Shown here: positions 7,744 through 15,655 of the stretch, one piece after another
Layout of the letters: each line of letters starts with the position of its first letter
Position numbering within the stretch: position 1 is the first letter of the stretch
Assembly (NCBI GenBank): GCA_934230965.1
Contig: CAKQFW010000017.1
Location: 1 to 17,188 of the forward strand
From: an uncultured Prevotella sp.
GTDB lineage: Bacteria > Bacteroidota > Bacteroidia > Bacteroidales > Bacteroidaceae
DNA: 17,188 bases
Reading direction: 5' to 3'
The notes under the pieces: generated by a model
Told to the model about the DNA's origin: nothing
What the model saw: only the letters and a program-made list of their open reading frames with translations
Databases searched by the model: none
Translations under genes and position numbers: made by a program

Positions 7744-9243
7744 TTACCTTGTCATTATCTTGCGGCACACCGTTTGGCCATTGGCATAAAGGGTGCGCTC
7801 TATGCTGAGGCCGCGTGGGGCTTGTGCCACCTCTTGTCCTTGTGGGGTGAAGTAGCGCTTGCTGATGATGTTGTTTGCTTGGGCCTTGTTTATCTCGTTG
7901 ATGCCTGTGGCCGAAACAAAGTTGAACCAGGTTAGGCGAGCGTGATTGATGGGCTGCGAGCCTACCAGTGTAAGGCGATGTTTGCCAGCCGTGAGGGGCA
8001 CCTGCGTTGTGGTGGTAGCATACACCTCTTTCGTGTCGCGATAGGCGCCTGTTGAGGTTAGTGTTACGCTACCCGTTTCGTTGTCGTCAATCTTCAGCTT
8101 CAGCACCTGTTGGCGTGCGGCCGATGCGCGGTCGCTATAGCGAAAAGTGAAGAGGTAGGTGTCGTTCTCGGGCACATCGATAAGATACTCGGTGCGGCTT
8201 GTGTTGCCTATCTCTACTGATAGATGGGTGGCGATGGCGCCTTGCAGCGTGTCGCCGCTCACCTCAAGCGTTATGCCGTGGCTGGATACATAGTCTTTGG
8301 CCATGATTAGCTCGGTGGGCTTATAATAATAGGTGCTGTCGAAGGTCGACATGTAGGTGTAAACCACCCCTTGGCCCGTCATGGTGCCTGCTGCTGGCAG
8401 ATGGGTGCGAAGGTTTGGCTTGTAGAGCAAACGCCAATAGGGGCTTTTGTCTACCATGCGCGATCCTGATGTGCCCTTAAACCAAGCATAGCGAAACACG
8501 CCTGGGTTGCGCTCAAGGCCTTCAACCTTTTTTACCATTTCGCGCACCTGTGTAAGCGAGTCGGGGTTGTTTTCGCCCGCAGCAAATTCGGTTACCCATA
8601 TCTGTTTGTTGTATTTGTCTATCCACTGTTGCACGAAGGCCAGGGTGGGTGCCGTAACGTTCATGTAGGTATGAATGGCGATATAGTCCATCTTGGGTTC
8701 ACGACCGTTCTTGTCTTTATATAGCTTTATAAATTCGTCCATCCACTCAAAGGGCTGCCATATCTTGCCATCGTTGATGGCTGAGCCCGTGTAGCTCATT
8801 GCCGGCGAGACGAGCTTTAGGCTATACTCGTTGGCAATGGCTTCAAGATCTGGCCACGCGTCGGCGGCCTGTTGCGGTGTGATGTTCGACTGGTCGGCCA
8901 GGTTGGGTTCGTTATATCCCAGCAGATACTTACAGTCGGGGTGTTCATCATAATATTTCTTTATTGAGGTGAGGTTTGCGTTTCTATTCCATGCCATGGG
9001 CAGATACTCCATCTTCTTGCCTTCGCCCGTTCCGAAGAGGTCTTTTATCAATTTGTTAGGCGCTGTTCCCCAGTTGTATGTCCAGCATACGCCAGGAGCC
9101 AATGCGTCAATCTCTTCAGCATAGGTAAACTGTTCTTCAGCCACGCCACGCTTTTCGCTGCGTTGTTTGGGTTGGGCTTCTGCCACCATCGCCATACATG
9201 CCAAGGCAATGGCTGCCATGCCAGTGAATAGATGTTTCATCAT
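7744..9243 (-). CDS. GH128 endo-beta-1,3-glucanase with CBM6-like module
   Basis: This 499-aa exported enzyme should cleave internal beta-1,3-glucosidic bonds. The signal peptide is residues 1-23 (ending AEAQ); translation could also start at the adjacent second Met. The catalytic domain (~45-290) carries the hallmarks of the Glyco_hydro_cc/GH128 family: CWTYNWGTAP, EYLPMAWN, LLGYNEPNLADQS with predicted acid/base E112, KLVSPAMSY, DYIAIHTY, and IWVTEFAAGEN with predicted nucleophile E219. A second domain (~305-443) with TEYLIDVPENDTYLFTFRYS and LTAGKHRLTLVG resembles a family 6-type beta-sandwich carbohydrate-binding module. The last ~50 residues (ATGINEI ... RYFTPQGQEV) are a divergent form of the tail shared by the exported proteins here. 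A TIM-barrel GH128 beside a beta-jelly-roll GH16 strongly indicates a beta-1,3-glucan target. Confidence 0.88.
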   Translation of the reverse strand: MMKHLFTGMAAIALACMAMVAEAQPKQRSEKRGVAEEQFTYAEEIDALAPGVCWTYNWGTAPNKLIKDLFGTGEGKKMEYLPMAWNRNANLTSIKKYYDEHPDCKYLLGYNEPNLADQSNITPQQAADAWPDLEAIANEYSLKLVSPAMSYTGSAINDGKIWQPFEWMDEFIKLYKDKNGREPKMDYIAIHTYMNVTAPTLAFVQQWIDKYNKQIWVTEFAAGENNPDSLTQVREMVKKVEGLERNPGVFRYAWFKGTSGSRMVDKSPYWRLLYKPNLRTHLPAAGTMTGQGVVYTYMSTFDSTYYYKPTELIMAKDYVSSHGITLEVSGDTLQGAIATHLSVEIGNTSRTEYLIDVPENDTYLFTFRYSDRASAARQQVLKLKIDDNETGSVTLTSTGAYRDTKEVYATTTTQVPLTAGKHRLTLVGSQPINHARLTWFNFVSATGINEINKAQANNIISKRYFTPQGQEVAQAPRGLSIERTLYANGQTVCRKIMTR

Positions 9244-9302
9244 TCTATAAATAAATATTATTGTTTATTGATGCGAGGTGTTTAGGGGTTTGTTTATAAT
9301 GT

Positions 9303-9338
9303 AAGAGCGGCCACACCTTCACGGCGCATGCCGCTCTT
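9303..9338 (-). other. Intergenic hairpin upstream of GH128
   Basis: A 9-bp inverted repeat (9303-9311, AAGAGCGGC, with 9330-9338) encloses an 18-nt loop between the stop of the 292-aa gene and the GH128 start. On the transcribed - strand it is followed by ACATTATAAAC, so there is no real U-tract. It is probably an mRNA processing or stability element. Confidence 0.5.
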
Positions 9339-9364
9339 GAAAGGTTTTATTATTATTTTAGTTC

Positions 9365-9432
9365 TTAGTTGACAAATTCTTGCCAAGGCAAGCCTCCTTG
9401 TCTCCTTGTCAATTCGTCTACTCGTCAACTAA
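9365..9432 (-). repeat. Degenerate octamer repeats inside a 9-bp inverted repeat
   Basis: On the - strand five consecutive 8-mers read TTGACGAG, TAGACGAA, TTGACAAG, GAGACAAG and GAGGCTTG (plus-strand 9389-9428). The stretch is bounded by a perfect 9-bp inverted repeat, TTAGTTGAC (9365-9373) and GTCAACTAA (9424-9432). It begins 6 nt after the stop codon of the 292-aa gene. Confidence 0.55.
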
Positions 9433-9437
9433 AGAAA

Positions 9438-10316
9438 TTATTTCTTCAACACCTTCTTAACGCCGTTAGCAGTTTTCTGAATGTAGAGACCGGGTTTGCT
9501 CATATCCTTCACCTGCATGCCGTTAACGGTGTAGATGGCGTTTACCTTATTGTTGTCGGCTTTTACCTGGTTGATGCCAGTAGCGTCGGCTGCCTTCTGA
9601 TAGAAGAATACAGCGTCGTAGTTGAGCTGAGCACCTGTAGCACCACCGCTGAGGATGGTGAGCACGTTGCCAGCATAATTGTCAGTGCAATTTGTAAGGT
9701 CGAAGCCCAGGTCAACGAGGACGTCAACGGGAATGTCAATGTTGTACCATTCGCCGTCGCGATCAAAGTCGCCAATCAATTCATATTTGGCATCGGTCTT
9801 GGTCTCGCCCAGGGCGAAGCAGCCAGAAGCGTTGGGGCCTACGGCAATGTTGTGTGTAGCGTGAATAGAGCCAGCATCTTTCATAGCCATGTGCAGATAC
9901 CACTTACCGTTCTTCAGCATGCTGAGGTCGAAGCCATCCAGTTCTTTAGTAGCGTCAACTACGCCACAGTGTCCCAGTCCTGACCATCCGACTGTGCCTA
10001 CTACGAAGCTCATATAGCCTGAACCACCGAATGAGTTGAAGCCTTCGCCTTCGCCACCCGTGTAGGTGTTATCCCAGATGTAAACGGGGCGTGCCCCGTC
10101 AAGTTCAGTGGGGCTCTCGTTCTTCAAAATTTTGGTTTCGCCCAGTGCGTCAACCTCGTCTTCTGAAGCATAGAGAATAACGTAGTTGGTTGTGCCATTG
10201 AAATCGAATGTACGGTCACCGCTATTTAAGTCAGTGGCGGGAGTTACATAACTTGTTTGTGCTGCTGCTGCAAGTGCCATGAAGCACGATGCTGCCAAAA
10301 GAGTAAATTTTTTCAT
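9438..10316 (-). CDS. Exported single-module protein, homologous to the GH16 repeats
   Basis: This 292-aa protein consists of a signal peptide (residues 1-20, ending LAAAAQ), one accessory module (~22-240) and the short shared C-terminal tail (ATGINQV, then IYTVNGMQV ... PGLYIQKTANGVKKVLKK). The module aligns by eye with the three GH16 repeats: PVYIWDNTY, GFNSFGG, VGTVGWSGLG, DLSML, WYLHMAMK, the RDGEWYNIDIPV block, GNVLTILSGGATGAQL and YDAVFFYQ. No glycosidase motif is present. Its place directly after susD is where Bacteroidetes PULs commonly encode a surface glycan-binding protein, yet it lacks a usable lipobox (the Cys at residue 11 lies inside the hydrophobic core and is preceded by AAS). 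I infer a glucan-binding role. Retention at the surface would need the tail or a partner. Family unrecognised. Confidence 0.82.
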   Translation of the reverse strand: MKKFTLLAASCFMALAAAAQTSYVTPATDLNSGDRTFDFNGTTNYVILYASEDEVDALGETKILKNESPTELDGARPVYIWDNTYTGGEGEGFNSFGGSGYMSFVVGTVGWSGLGHCGVVDATKELDGFDLSMLKNGKWYLHMAMKDAGSIHATHNIAVGPNASGCFALGETKTDAKYELIGDFDRDGEWYNIDIPVDVLVDLGFDLTNCTDNYAGNVLTILSGGATGAQLNYDAVFFYQKAADATGINQVKADNNKVNAIYTVNGMQVKDMSKPGLYIQKTANGVKKVLKK

Positions 10317-10379
10317 AGTTGTTTTGTTTTTAATATTAGTAATATTGTTTATTGTAAAATAATATCTTTTTCCTGTTTT

Positions 10380-10462
10380 GCTTTGTCGGCGCTTTGGTTT
10401 TGACAGGAAGCGGAAACCGCACGGCCTCCCACTTCCTGTTCTGAACCAAATGCAAGCAAAGC
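10380..10462 (-). other. Large interrupted hairpin between susD and the module gene
   Basis: Nested arms pair GCTTTG (10380-10385) with CAAAGC (10457-10462), TTTGGTT (10393-10399) with AACCAAA (10444-10450), and ACAGGAAG (10403-10410) with CTTCCTGT (10432-10439); the loop itself contains GCGG-AAA-CCGC. On the - strand no U-tract follows. It may stabilise the susCD message or lower read-through into the enzyme genes. Confidence 0.6.
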
Positions 10463-10520
10463 GTATATCGTTATGTTAAGTATGATACTTATAAATAGCG
10501 ATGATTTTTTTATATGTGTG

Positions 10521-12158
10521 TTACCAGTTAGGGTTCTGCTCTATGCCACTAAGGTCAATCTCCTTCGATGGTATGGGGAACAGCTCGTGCTTACCTTTCT
10601 GGAAGGTGCCGTACAGCTCCTTGGCCTCTTCGGTTTCGCCTGCCATGTAGGTATCCATCGTTTCTTTGGCAATGCCCCAGCGGGTGAGGTCGAACCAGCG
10701 GTGGCCTTCCATAGCCAACTCTACGCGGCGCTCGTGACGAATGGCCTTGCGCAAATCTTCCTGGTTATCGTTAAAGGTAACGGTTTGGCCCTGTATCACA
10801 GCGGTGTAGGGGAACTGGCTCAAACCCGCACGGTCGCGCACCTCTTTCAGTGCGCTCTTTGCGCTGGGCAGGTCGCCACTTTCGCAGCATGCCTCGGCAT
10901 ACATCAGCAGCACGTCGGCATAACGTATCTGTATGTTATTCTTAGGTGAACGTGTGGCGTGTGCCAGCTTGTAGATGCCACCGTTGGTGCCATCGTTATA
11001 CATGGCATATTTGCGGTTCAGCATACGGTCGCCACAGTATATTTCTTGTGCAGGGGTTTCAATCTGTTCATCGGTAGGAACGAGTATAGTCTCATCGCGA
11101 CGCGCATCGCCAGCCTCATATTCGTTGTACAGGTTCTGTGTGGGGCGGTTGTAGCCCCATCCAGCCTCGCCGAAAGCCGACGAACGTGAACGCTGTAAGA
11201 TGGTGGTCATGGTTCCGCGTGTGTAGCCCTCGCCACCGTAGTCGGATGTTGCCTCTTCGGCGTATTGAATTTCAAACACACTCTCGCGTCCGTTTTCGTT
11301 TGCCAGACGGAAATTGTCGAAATAGTTAGGCCAGAGCGAATATTGTCTGCTCTTGATCACCTCTTTGCCCCACTTAGCTGCCTCGGCAAAGTATTTCTGA
11401 GCCTCGGTTTCGTTGCCCGCGTTACGCTGATAGTCGGCGCGGTAGAGGTTTGCCTTTAGCAGCATGGCCTGTGCGGCACCCTTTGTGGCGCGACCCAGCT
11501 CATCGTCGCTGTATTTGTCTTTCAGCCACAGCAGGTTTTCGGCGCGTTTAAAGTCTTCGATGGCAAAGTTGAGCGTCTCGTCCATTGTGGTGCGTGTTTG
11601 TGCCCACTCGTTTGAACTCTTCACCACGAAGTCGATAAGAGGCATACCGCCAAACATACGTGCCAAGCGGAAGTAGTAGAAGCCGCGCAAGAAATAGGCC
11701 TCGCCCAGATAGCGGTCGCGATATTTGGCTTGCTTTTCGGCCTCATCCCCTTCGGTCTCTATACGTGTGGTAGGAATTTCGTCGATGGCCAAGTTGGCGC
11801 GTTGTATGCCTTGCCACTGTGCGCGATAATACTGAAGAAGAATTTCGTTATCCGAGTTGGCTTTGAAGTTTTCCAGCTCGCGCAGGTCGGCACCGTCGTT
11901 AATGTCTTGTCCGCCCTTGAGGGCATCGTCTGACACGATGTCGCCGAAATACCATTCGGGGTAGTAGGTTGTACCAAACTCCCATGTCATTGGTACGTAA
12001 GCAGCGTTTACCACGGCCTCGGCGGTAGACAATGAAGTGAAGAATTCAGACACCTTTGTTGTTCCTGGTGTTTCTTCTGTCAGCCAGTCGTTGCACGAAC
12101 TGAGGCTCAGTGTAGCCAACGCCAAAGCTGAATATGTTAATGCTTTAAACTGATTCAT
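10521..12158 (-). CDS. susD: SusD-family outer-membrane glycan-binding lipoprotein
   Basis: This 545-aa SusD/RagB homologue has a lipoprotein signal peptide with the lipobox at LSLSSC, so Cys22 would be acylated and the protein anchored on the outer membrane. Family landmarks are visible: AEAVVNAAYVPM, YPEWYFGDIVSDDA near the N-terminus, YYRAQWQGIQRANLAI and AYFLRGFYYFRLARMFGGMP in the TPR-like part, and a C-terminal block with RYADVLLMYAEA, RHERRVELAMEGHRWFDLTRWG and ELFPIPSKEIDL. SusD proteins cap the SusC barrel and bind incoming oligosaccharide. The length is typical and the gene appears intact. It lies 64 bp downstream of susC. The substrate is inferred from the neighbouring GH128 and GH16 enzymes, not from SusD itself. 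Confidence 0.95.
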   Translation of the reverse strand: MNQFKALTYSALALATLSLSSCNDWLTEETPGTTKVSEFFTSLSTAEAVVNAAYVPMTWEFGTTYYPEWYFGDIVSDDALKGGQDINDGADLRELENFKANSDNEILLQYYRAQWQGIQRANLAIDEIPTTRIETEGDEAEKQAKYRDRYLGEAYFLRGFYYFRLARMFGGMPLIDFVVKSSNEWAQTRTTMDETLNFAIEDFKRAENLLWLKDKYSDDELGRATKGAAQAMLLKANLYRADYQRNAGNETEAQKYFAEAAKWGKEVIKSRQYSLWPNYFDNFRLANENGRESVFEIQYAEEATSDYGGEGYTRGTMTTILQRSRSSAFGEAGWGYNRPTQNLYNEYEAGDARRDETILVPTDEQIETPAQEIYCGDRMLNRKYAMYNDGTNGGIYKLAHATRSPKNNIQIRYADVLLMYAEACCESGDLPSAKSALKEVRDRAGLSQFPYTAVIQGQTVTFNDNQEDLRKAIRHERRVELAMEGHRWFDLTRWGIAKETMDTYMAGETEEAKELYGTFQKGKHELFPIPSKEIDLSGIEQNPNW

Positions 12159-12214
12159 ATATTATATAATGATGTTATTTCTCTGTCTGTTGAACATTAA
12201 GATAGCGTTACATA

Positions 12215-12232
12215 CACCTTTGTTAGAAGGTG
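12215..12232 (-). other. Small hairpin with the susC stop codon in its loop
   Basis: A 6-bp stem (CACCTT 12215-12220 with AAGGTG 12227-12232) places the susC TAA (12223-12225) in a 6-nt loop. No U-tract follows on the - strand. It could affect termination or susC-susD coupling, but a stem this short may be chance. Confidence 0.3.
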
Positions 12233-15200
12233 AAGTTGCAACCAAACATGTAGGTGCGGCTCTGCGGATAGTTGCCATAGTCGACACCGCTTCCCACCTC
12301 GGGGTCGTAGCCCGAATAGTTGGTGATGGTGAAGAGGTTGCTGGCCTGTGCATACACGCGCAGGTTAGAGATGCCCCATCCGTTCAGCAGCTTCTTAGGC
12401 AGTGTGTAGCCCAGCTGTATGTTCTTCAGGCGGAAGTAAGATCCGCTCTCAAGGAAGCGGCTCGAGTTGAGCATATTGTTAGCGCCCTTGGGGTTAGGAA
12501 TGGTGCCATCGGGGTTATCCTCGGTCCATACGTCGCGCATCTTGGTGCTGAGCTGTGAGGTCAGACCATTGCTTTCAGTGCGTTCGCGCACGGCATTATA
12601 TATCTTGTTGCCAGCTACGCCCTGGAAGAACAGTTGCAGGTCAAGACCCTTCCAGTCGGCCGAAAGGTTCAAGCCGTAGGTTACCTTCGGGAAGTTGTTG
12701 CCCAACTTTGTGCGGTCGCCTGTTTCTGAAATCTTGCCATCGCCATCAAGGTCGGCATAGATAGCATCGCCAGCACCGTAGGGGTTCACCTCGCCATCGC
12801 GAGCATAGCCAGGTAGTGCAGCGTTGGCCTCTTCCTTGCTCTTGTAAACGCCCTGATATTTATATCCCCAGAACTCGAACAGAGGCAGTCCCTCGTCGCT
12901 AATTACGCGGTCGCCATAAACAATCTGTCCGCCGTTTAGGCTGGTAAGTTTGTTCTTGATGAACGAGATGTTACCGTTTACCGAGTAGTTTACCTTGCCG
13001 ATGTGGTTTGTGTGTCCGAGCGAAATTTCAACACCCACATTGCGCACGGTGCCCACGTTGCTCTGGGCATCGAAGCGGTTGCCGCTCCATGCCGGACCCT
13101 TTACCGACAGCAACATATCTTTTGTGTTGCGCACGAAGAAGTCGACATTGGCCGACAGCAGACCGTTACCCCAGGCAGCGTCAACGCCAGCGTTCCATGT
13201 TTCGGTGCGTTCCCACTTGCCACCCTGGTTTACGTAGGTAAGGATGGTAGCGCCAGTGCCCACTGTTTGGCTTACGCCGAAGGGGTATCCCACAAACACG
13301 TTTTGCGAGGTGAAGATGGTTTGGTTAAAGGCGTCGTTGGCAATTTTGTCGTTACCAATCTGTCCCCATCCCAAGCGCAGCTTCAGGTAGTCGAGTTTCT
13401 TAAAGCGCTTCATGAAGGGCTCTTCGCTCACCTTCCATGCAAAGGCGGTAGAGGGGAAATAGCCCCATGTGTTCTCGGGGAACTTGTTTGAACCGTCGGC
13501 ACGGAAGTTGACGGTTATCAAGTAGCGATCCATCAAGTTATAGTTCAGACGTGCCAAGAACGACAGGCGGCGTGTGCGGCCTACGCCATCAGAGATGGGG
13601 TTAGTGTTGTCGTCGGTAGTTTGTGAGAGATACCAGTTTTTCTCTGAGGGGTTGAGGATGGTAGAACCGCTTCCACCTATTGAATAATAGTTATACTCTT
13701 CAGTGGTTTGGCCCACCATAGCGTTGAAGTGGTGTATCTTGCCCAGGTCGAACTGATAGTTGATGATGTTTTCCCAAGTAAAGGTGGTATACTGCACCAG
13801 TCCGCGTGTCAAGAAGTTTTTGCCCTTCGAGTCGTCATAGCTGTTAACGGTATGGGCATCGGTAAAGGTGCGGTTCTTCTCGTTCACCTGGTCGTAGCTA
13901 AAGTTTGTACGATAGTTGAGACCCTTGATAGGTGTAAACTCGAGGTACATATTGCCAAACCAGCGGTTCACCACGTTGTGCGGATGCGAGTAGTAAACCA
14001 TTGAGAACGGGTTAGTTACGTTCTTAAAGTTAGAGGGCACGCCCACCTTTCCGCTCATGTCTTCATGTTTGCGGTTATAGGTGCCAGCAGGATAGTAAGG
14101 CACATCCCACGGAGCCATTGCCAATGCTGCCGAGATAACGCTTGCGCCTGGCGATGCGCTTTGGTTCATGGCGTTGCGAGCTTGGCTGGTTGCAAACGAA
14201 AGGTTCTCGCCAATCTTCAGCCACTTCTTTACCTGAAACGAGGTGTTAGCACGCAGTGTGAGACGATTATATTTTGAACCAATGATGGTGCCTTCCTGAT
14301 CGTAGTAAGATGCCGAGAACGAGTAGTTGCTCTTATCCGAACCACCATCAAACGATACGTGATAGTTTTGGATAGGAGCGTTCGAGTTGAATACCTCGTC
14401 TTGCCAGTCGGTGTTTACGGCACTATAGTCGAAACCATCTTGATAAGTTTTGGTCTTTGCTACAGCATAGTAAGCATCGTTACCCAACTTATATTTCTGC
14501 AGCCACTCGTTAAAGCCCTTCTTCTCGTAATAGTTGCGCTCTGATTTAGGAGCGGCCAACTTCAGATAGGTTTGTACAAACTCGTCTTTACCCATCAGGT
14601 CGAGCTTCTTCCAACGGTTCTGCCAGCCATAATACATATCAAACGATACCTTGCCACGGCCTTTCTCGCCACTCTTGGTGGTGATAAGAATAACACCGTT
14701 AGCACCACGGGCACCGTAGATGGCGGTTGACGAAGCGTCTTTCAATACCTCTGTCGACTCGATATCGTTGGGTGAAAGAAATGATATGTCGCTGGTGATG
14801 TTACCGTCTACTACATAGATAGGAGCCGAGTCGTTCACAGTACCGATACCGCGTATGCGCACCACAGCGCCAGCGCCAGGCTGTCCGCTGTTAGCGTTTA
14901 CGGTCACACCGGCCACGCGGCCCTGTATGGCTTGGTCTACACTGGCGGCAGGCGTCTTCTTCAGGTCTTCAGCCTTTACTACGGCCACCGAGCCCGTGAG
15001 GTCGCTCTTCTTCATTGAGCCGTAACCTATGGCTACCACCTCGTCCAGCATATTGGTGTCTTCTTCCATCTTAAAGTCGAAGGTGCCAGTTTTACCTTTT
15101 TGGGTTACTGTTTTATAACCAATACATGAAAACTCTACCACATCTTTAGGATTTACCTTTAACTGATAATGTCCGTCAATGTCGGTAACGGTTCCTGAAG

Positions 15201-15345
15201 CGGTACCTTTCACACGTACTACTACACCTATCAGCGGTTGGCCATCAGTTTCAGAGACAATGGTTCCTTGAATCTTGTCTGTCTGTGCCGATACTGCCAT
15301 AGGGAATAGCAATGCTGCCGAGAGAAGCTTTAGATTTCGTCTCAT
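12223..15345 (-). CDS. susC: SusC-family TonB-dependent outer-membrane transporter
   Basis: This 1040-aa transporter should import oligosaccharides across the outer membrane using TonB energy. A signal peptide spans 1-20 (ending AVSA, mature Q21). An N-terminal carboxypeptidase-regulatory-like domain (~24-95, with GQPLIGVVVRVKGTASGTVTD) is followed by the TonB-box-like DEVVAIGYG (101-109) and the plug (~115-225, with AIQGRVAGVTV, VRIRGIGT, PIYVVDG and LKDASSTAIYGARGANGVIL). The rest is the beta-barrel, ending in FGCNFTF with a terminal aromatic residue as expected for outer-membrane barrels. There is no N-terminal FecR-interaction (STN) domain, which fits control by a dedicated PUL sensor rather than an anti-sigma/sigma pair. 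It is the first gene of the PUL, with a probable promoter about 270 bp upstream. Confidence 0.96.
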   Translation of the reverse strand: MRRNLKLLSAALLFPMAVSAQTDKIQGTIVSETDGQPLIGVVVRVKGTASGTVTDIDGHYQLKVNPKDVVEFSCIGYKTVTQKGKTGTFDFKMEEDTNMLDEVVAIGYGSMKKSDLTGSVAVVKAEDLKKTPAASVDQAIQGRVAGVTVNANSGQPGAGAVVRIRGIGTVNDSAPIYVVDGNITSDISFLSPNDIESTEVLKDASSTAIYGARGANGVILITTKSGEKGRGKVSFDMYYGWQNRWKKLDLMGKDEFVQTYLKLAAPKSERNYYEKKGFNEWLQKYKLGNDAYYAVAKTKTYQDGFDYSAVNTDWQDEVFNSNAPIQNYHVSFDGGSDKSNYSFSASYYDQEGTIIGSKYNRLTLRANTSFQVKKWLKIGENLSFATSQARNAMNQSASPGASVISAALAMAPWDVPYYPAGTYNRKHEDMSGKVGVPSNFKNVTNPFSMVYYSHPHNVVNRWFGNMYLEFTPIKGLNYRTNFSYDQVNEKNRTFTDAHTVNSYDDSKGKNFLTRGLVQYTTFTWENIINYQFDLGKIHHFNAMVGQTTEEYNYYSIGGSGSTILNPSEKNWYLSQTTDDNTNPISDGVGRTRRLSFLARLNYNLMDRYLITVNFRADGSNKFPENTWGYFPSTAFAWKVSEEPFMKRFKKLDYLKLRLGWGQIGNDKIANDAFNQTIFTSQNVFVGYPFGVSQTVGTGATILTYVNQGGKWERTETWNAGVDAAWGNGLLSANVDFFVRNTKDMLLSVKGPAWSGNRFDAQSNVGTVRNVGVEISLGHTNHIGKVNYSVNGNISFIKNKLTSLNGGQIVYGDRVISDEGLPLFEFWGYKYQGVYKSKEEANAALPGYARDGEVNPYGAGDAIYADLDGDGKISETGDRTKLGNNFPKVTYGLNLSADWKGLDLQLFFQGVAGNKIYNAVRERTESNGLTSQLSTKMRDVWTEDNPDGTIPNPKGANNMLNSSRFLESGSYFRLKNIQLGYTLPKKLLNGWGISNLRVYAQASNLFTITNYSGYDPEVGSGVDYGNYPQSRTYMFGCNFTF

Positions 15346-15468
15346 AATTTATAATGATTTAGTTGTTTTTTAGATATTCTTTATAATTTTCTTTTTTCCG
15401 AATTTTCTTTGACGATTATTAGTTCTAATGGTTTAATGGGTTCATCTGAATTTTGGTCGTCGCGGTTG

Positions 15469-15507
15469 TTGTTCGAATTTGGTTGTCGAATTTGTCGTTC
15501 GATTTTC
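15469..15507 (-). repeat. 13-bp tandem repeat in the susC leader
   Basis: Three adjacent 13-mers on the + strand read TTGTTCGAATTTG, GTTGTCGAATTTG and TCGTTCGATTTTC. In the susC transcript they appear as A/C-rich CAAATTCGACAAC-like units, which would be mostly unstructured. Confidence 0.5.
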
Positions 15508-15610
15508 TTGCGTCTTGCGCTTGGGATGGTTCTTTTCTCTTGCCTGAGGACGAAGGTTTTTAGCCGATTGTTGCGTTTTGCTTTTCATCCCCTGGTTAGG
15601 TTTTCGTTGG

Positions 15611-15642
15611 CAAAAGTAGTGTTATGATGTTAAAAATGCAAG
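15611..15642 (-). promoter_or_regulatory. Predicted susC promoter
   Basis: On the - strand TACTTTTG (15618-15611) matches the Bacteroidetes -7 consensus TAnnTTTG exactly. CTTG (15642-15639) lies 20 bp upstream as a 3/4 match to the -33 TTTG element. Transcription would begin near 15605, giving a leader of about 260 nt before the susC start. Confidence 0.6.
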
Positions 15643-15655
15643 AAAAATACCCTTT

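Noticed and set aside
9438..10316. Lipoprotein signal (Cys at residue 11) in the 292-aa protein.
   Set aside because: The Cys is preceded by AAS without Leu/Val/Ile at -3, and the hydrophobic core before it is too short; cleavage after the AAAAQ region fits better.
10380..10462. Rho-independent terminator after susD.
   Set aside because: The hairpin is strong but no U-tract follows on the transcribed strand, and the downstream gene has no clear TAnnTTTG promoter.
10317..10520. A separate promoter for the module-GH128-GH16 genes.
   Set aside because: The best candidate reads TAnnnTTTG (TACGCTTTG, near 10457-10465), with one extra spacer base and no TTTG at the right distance.
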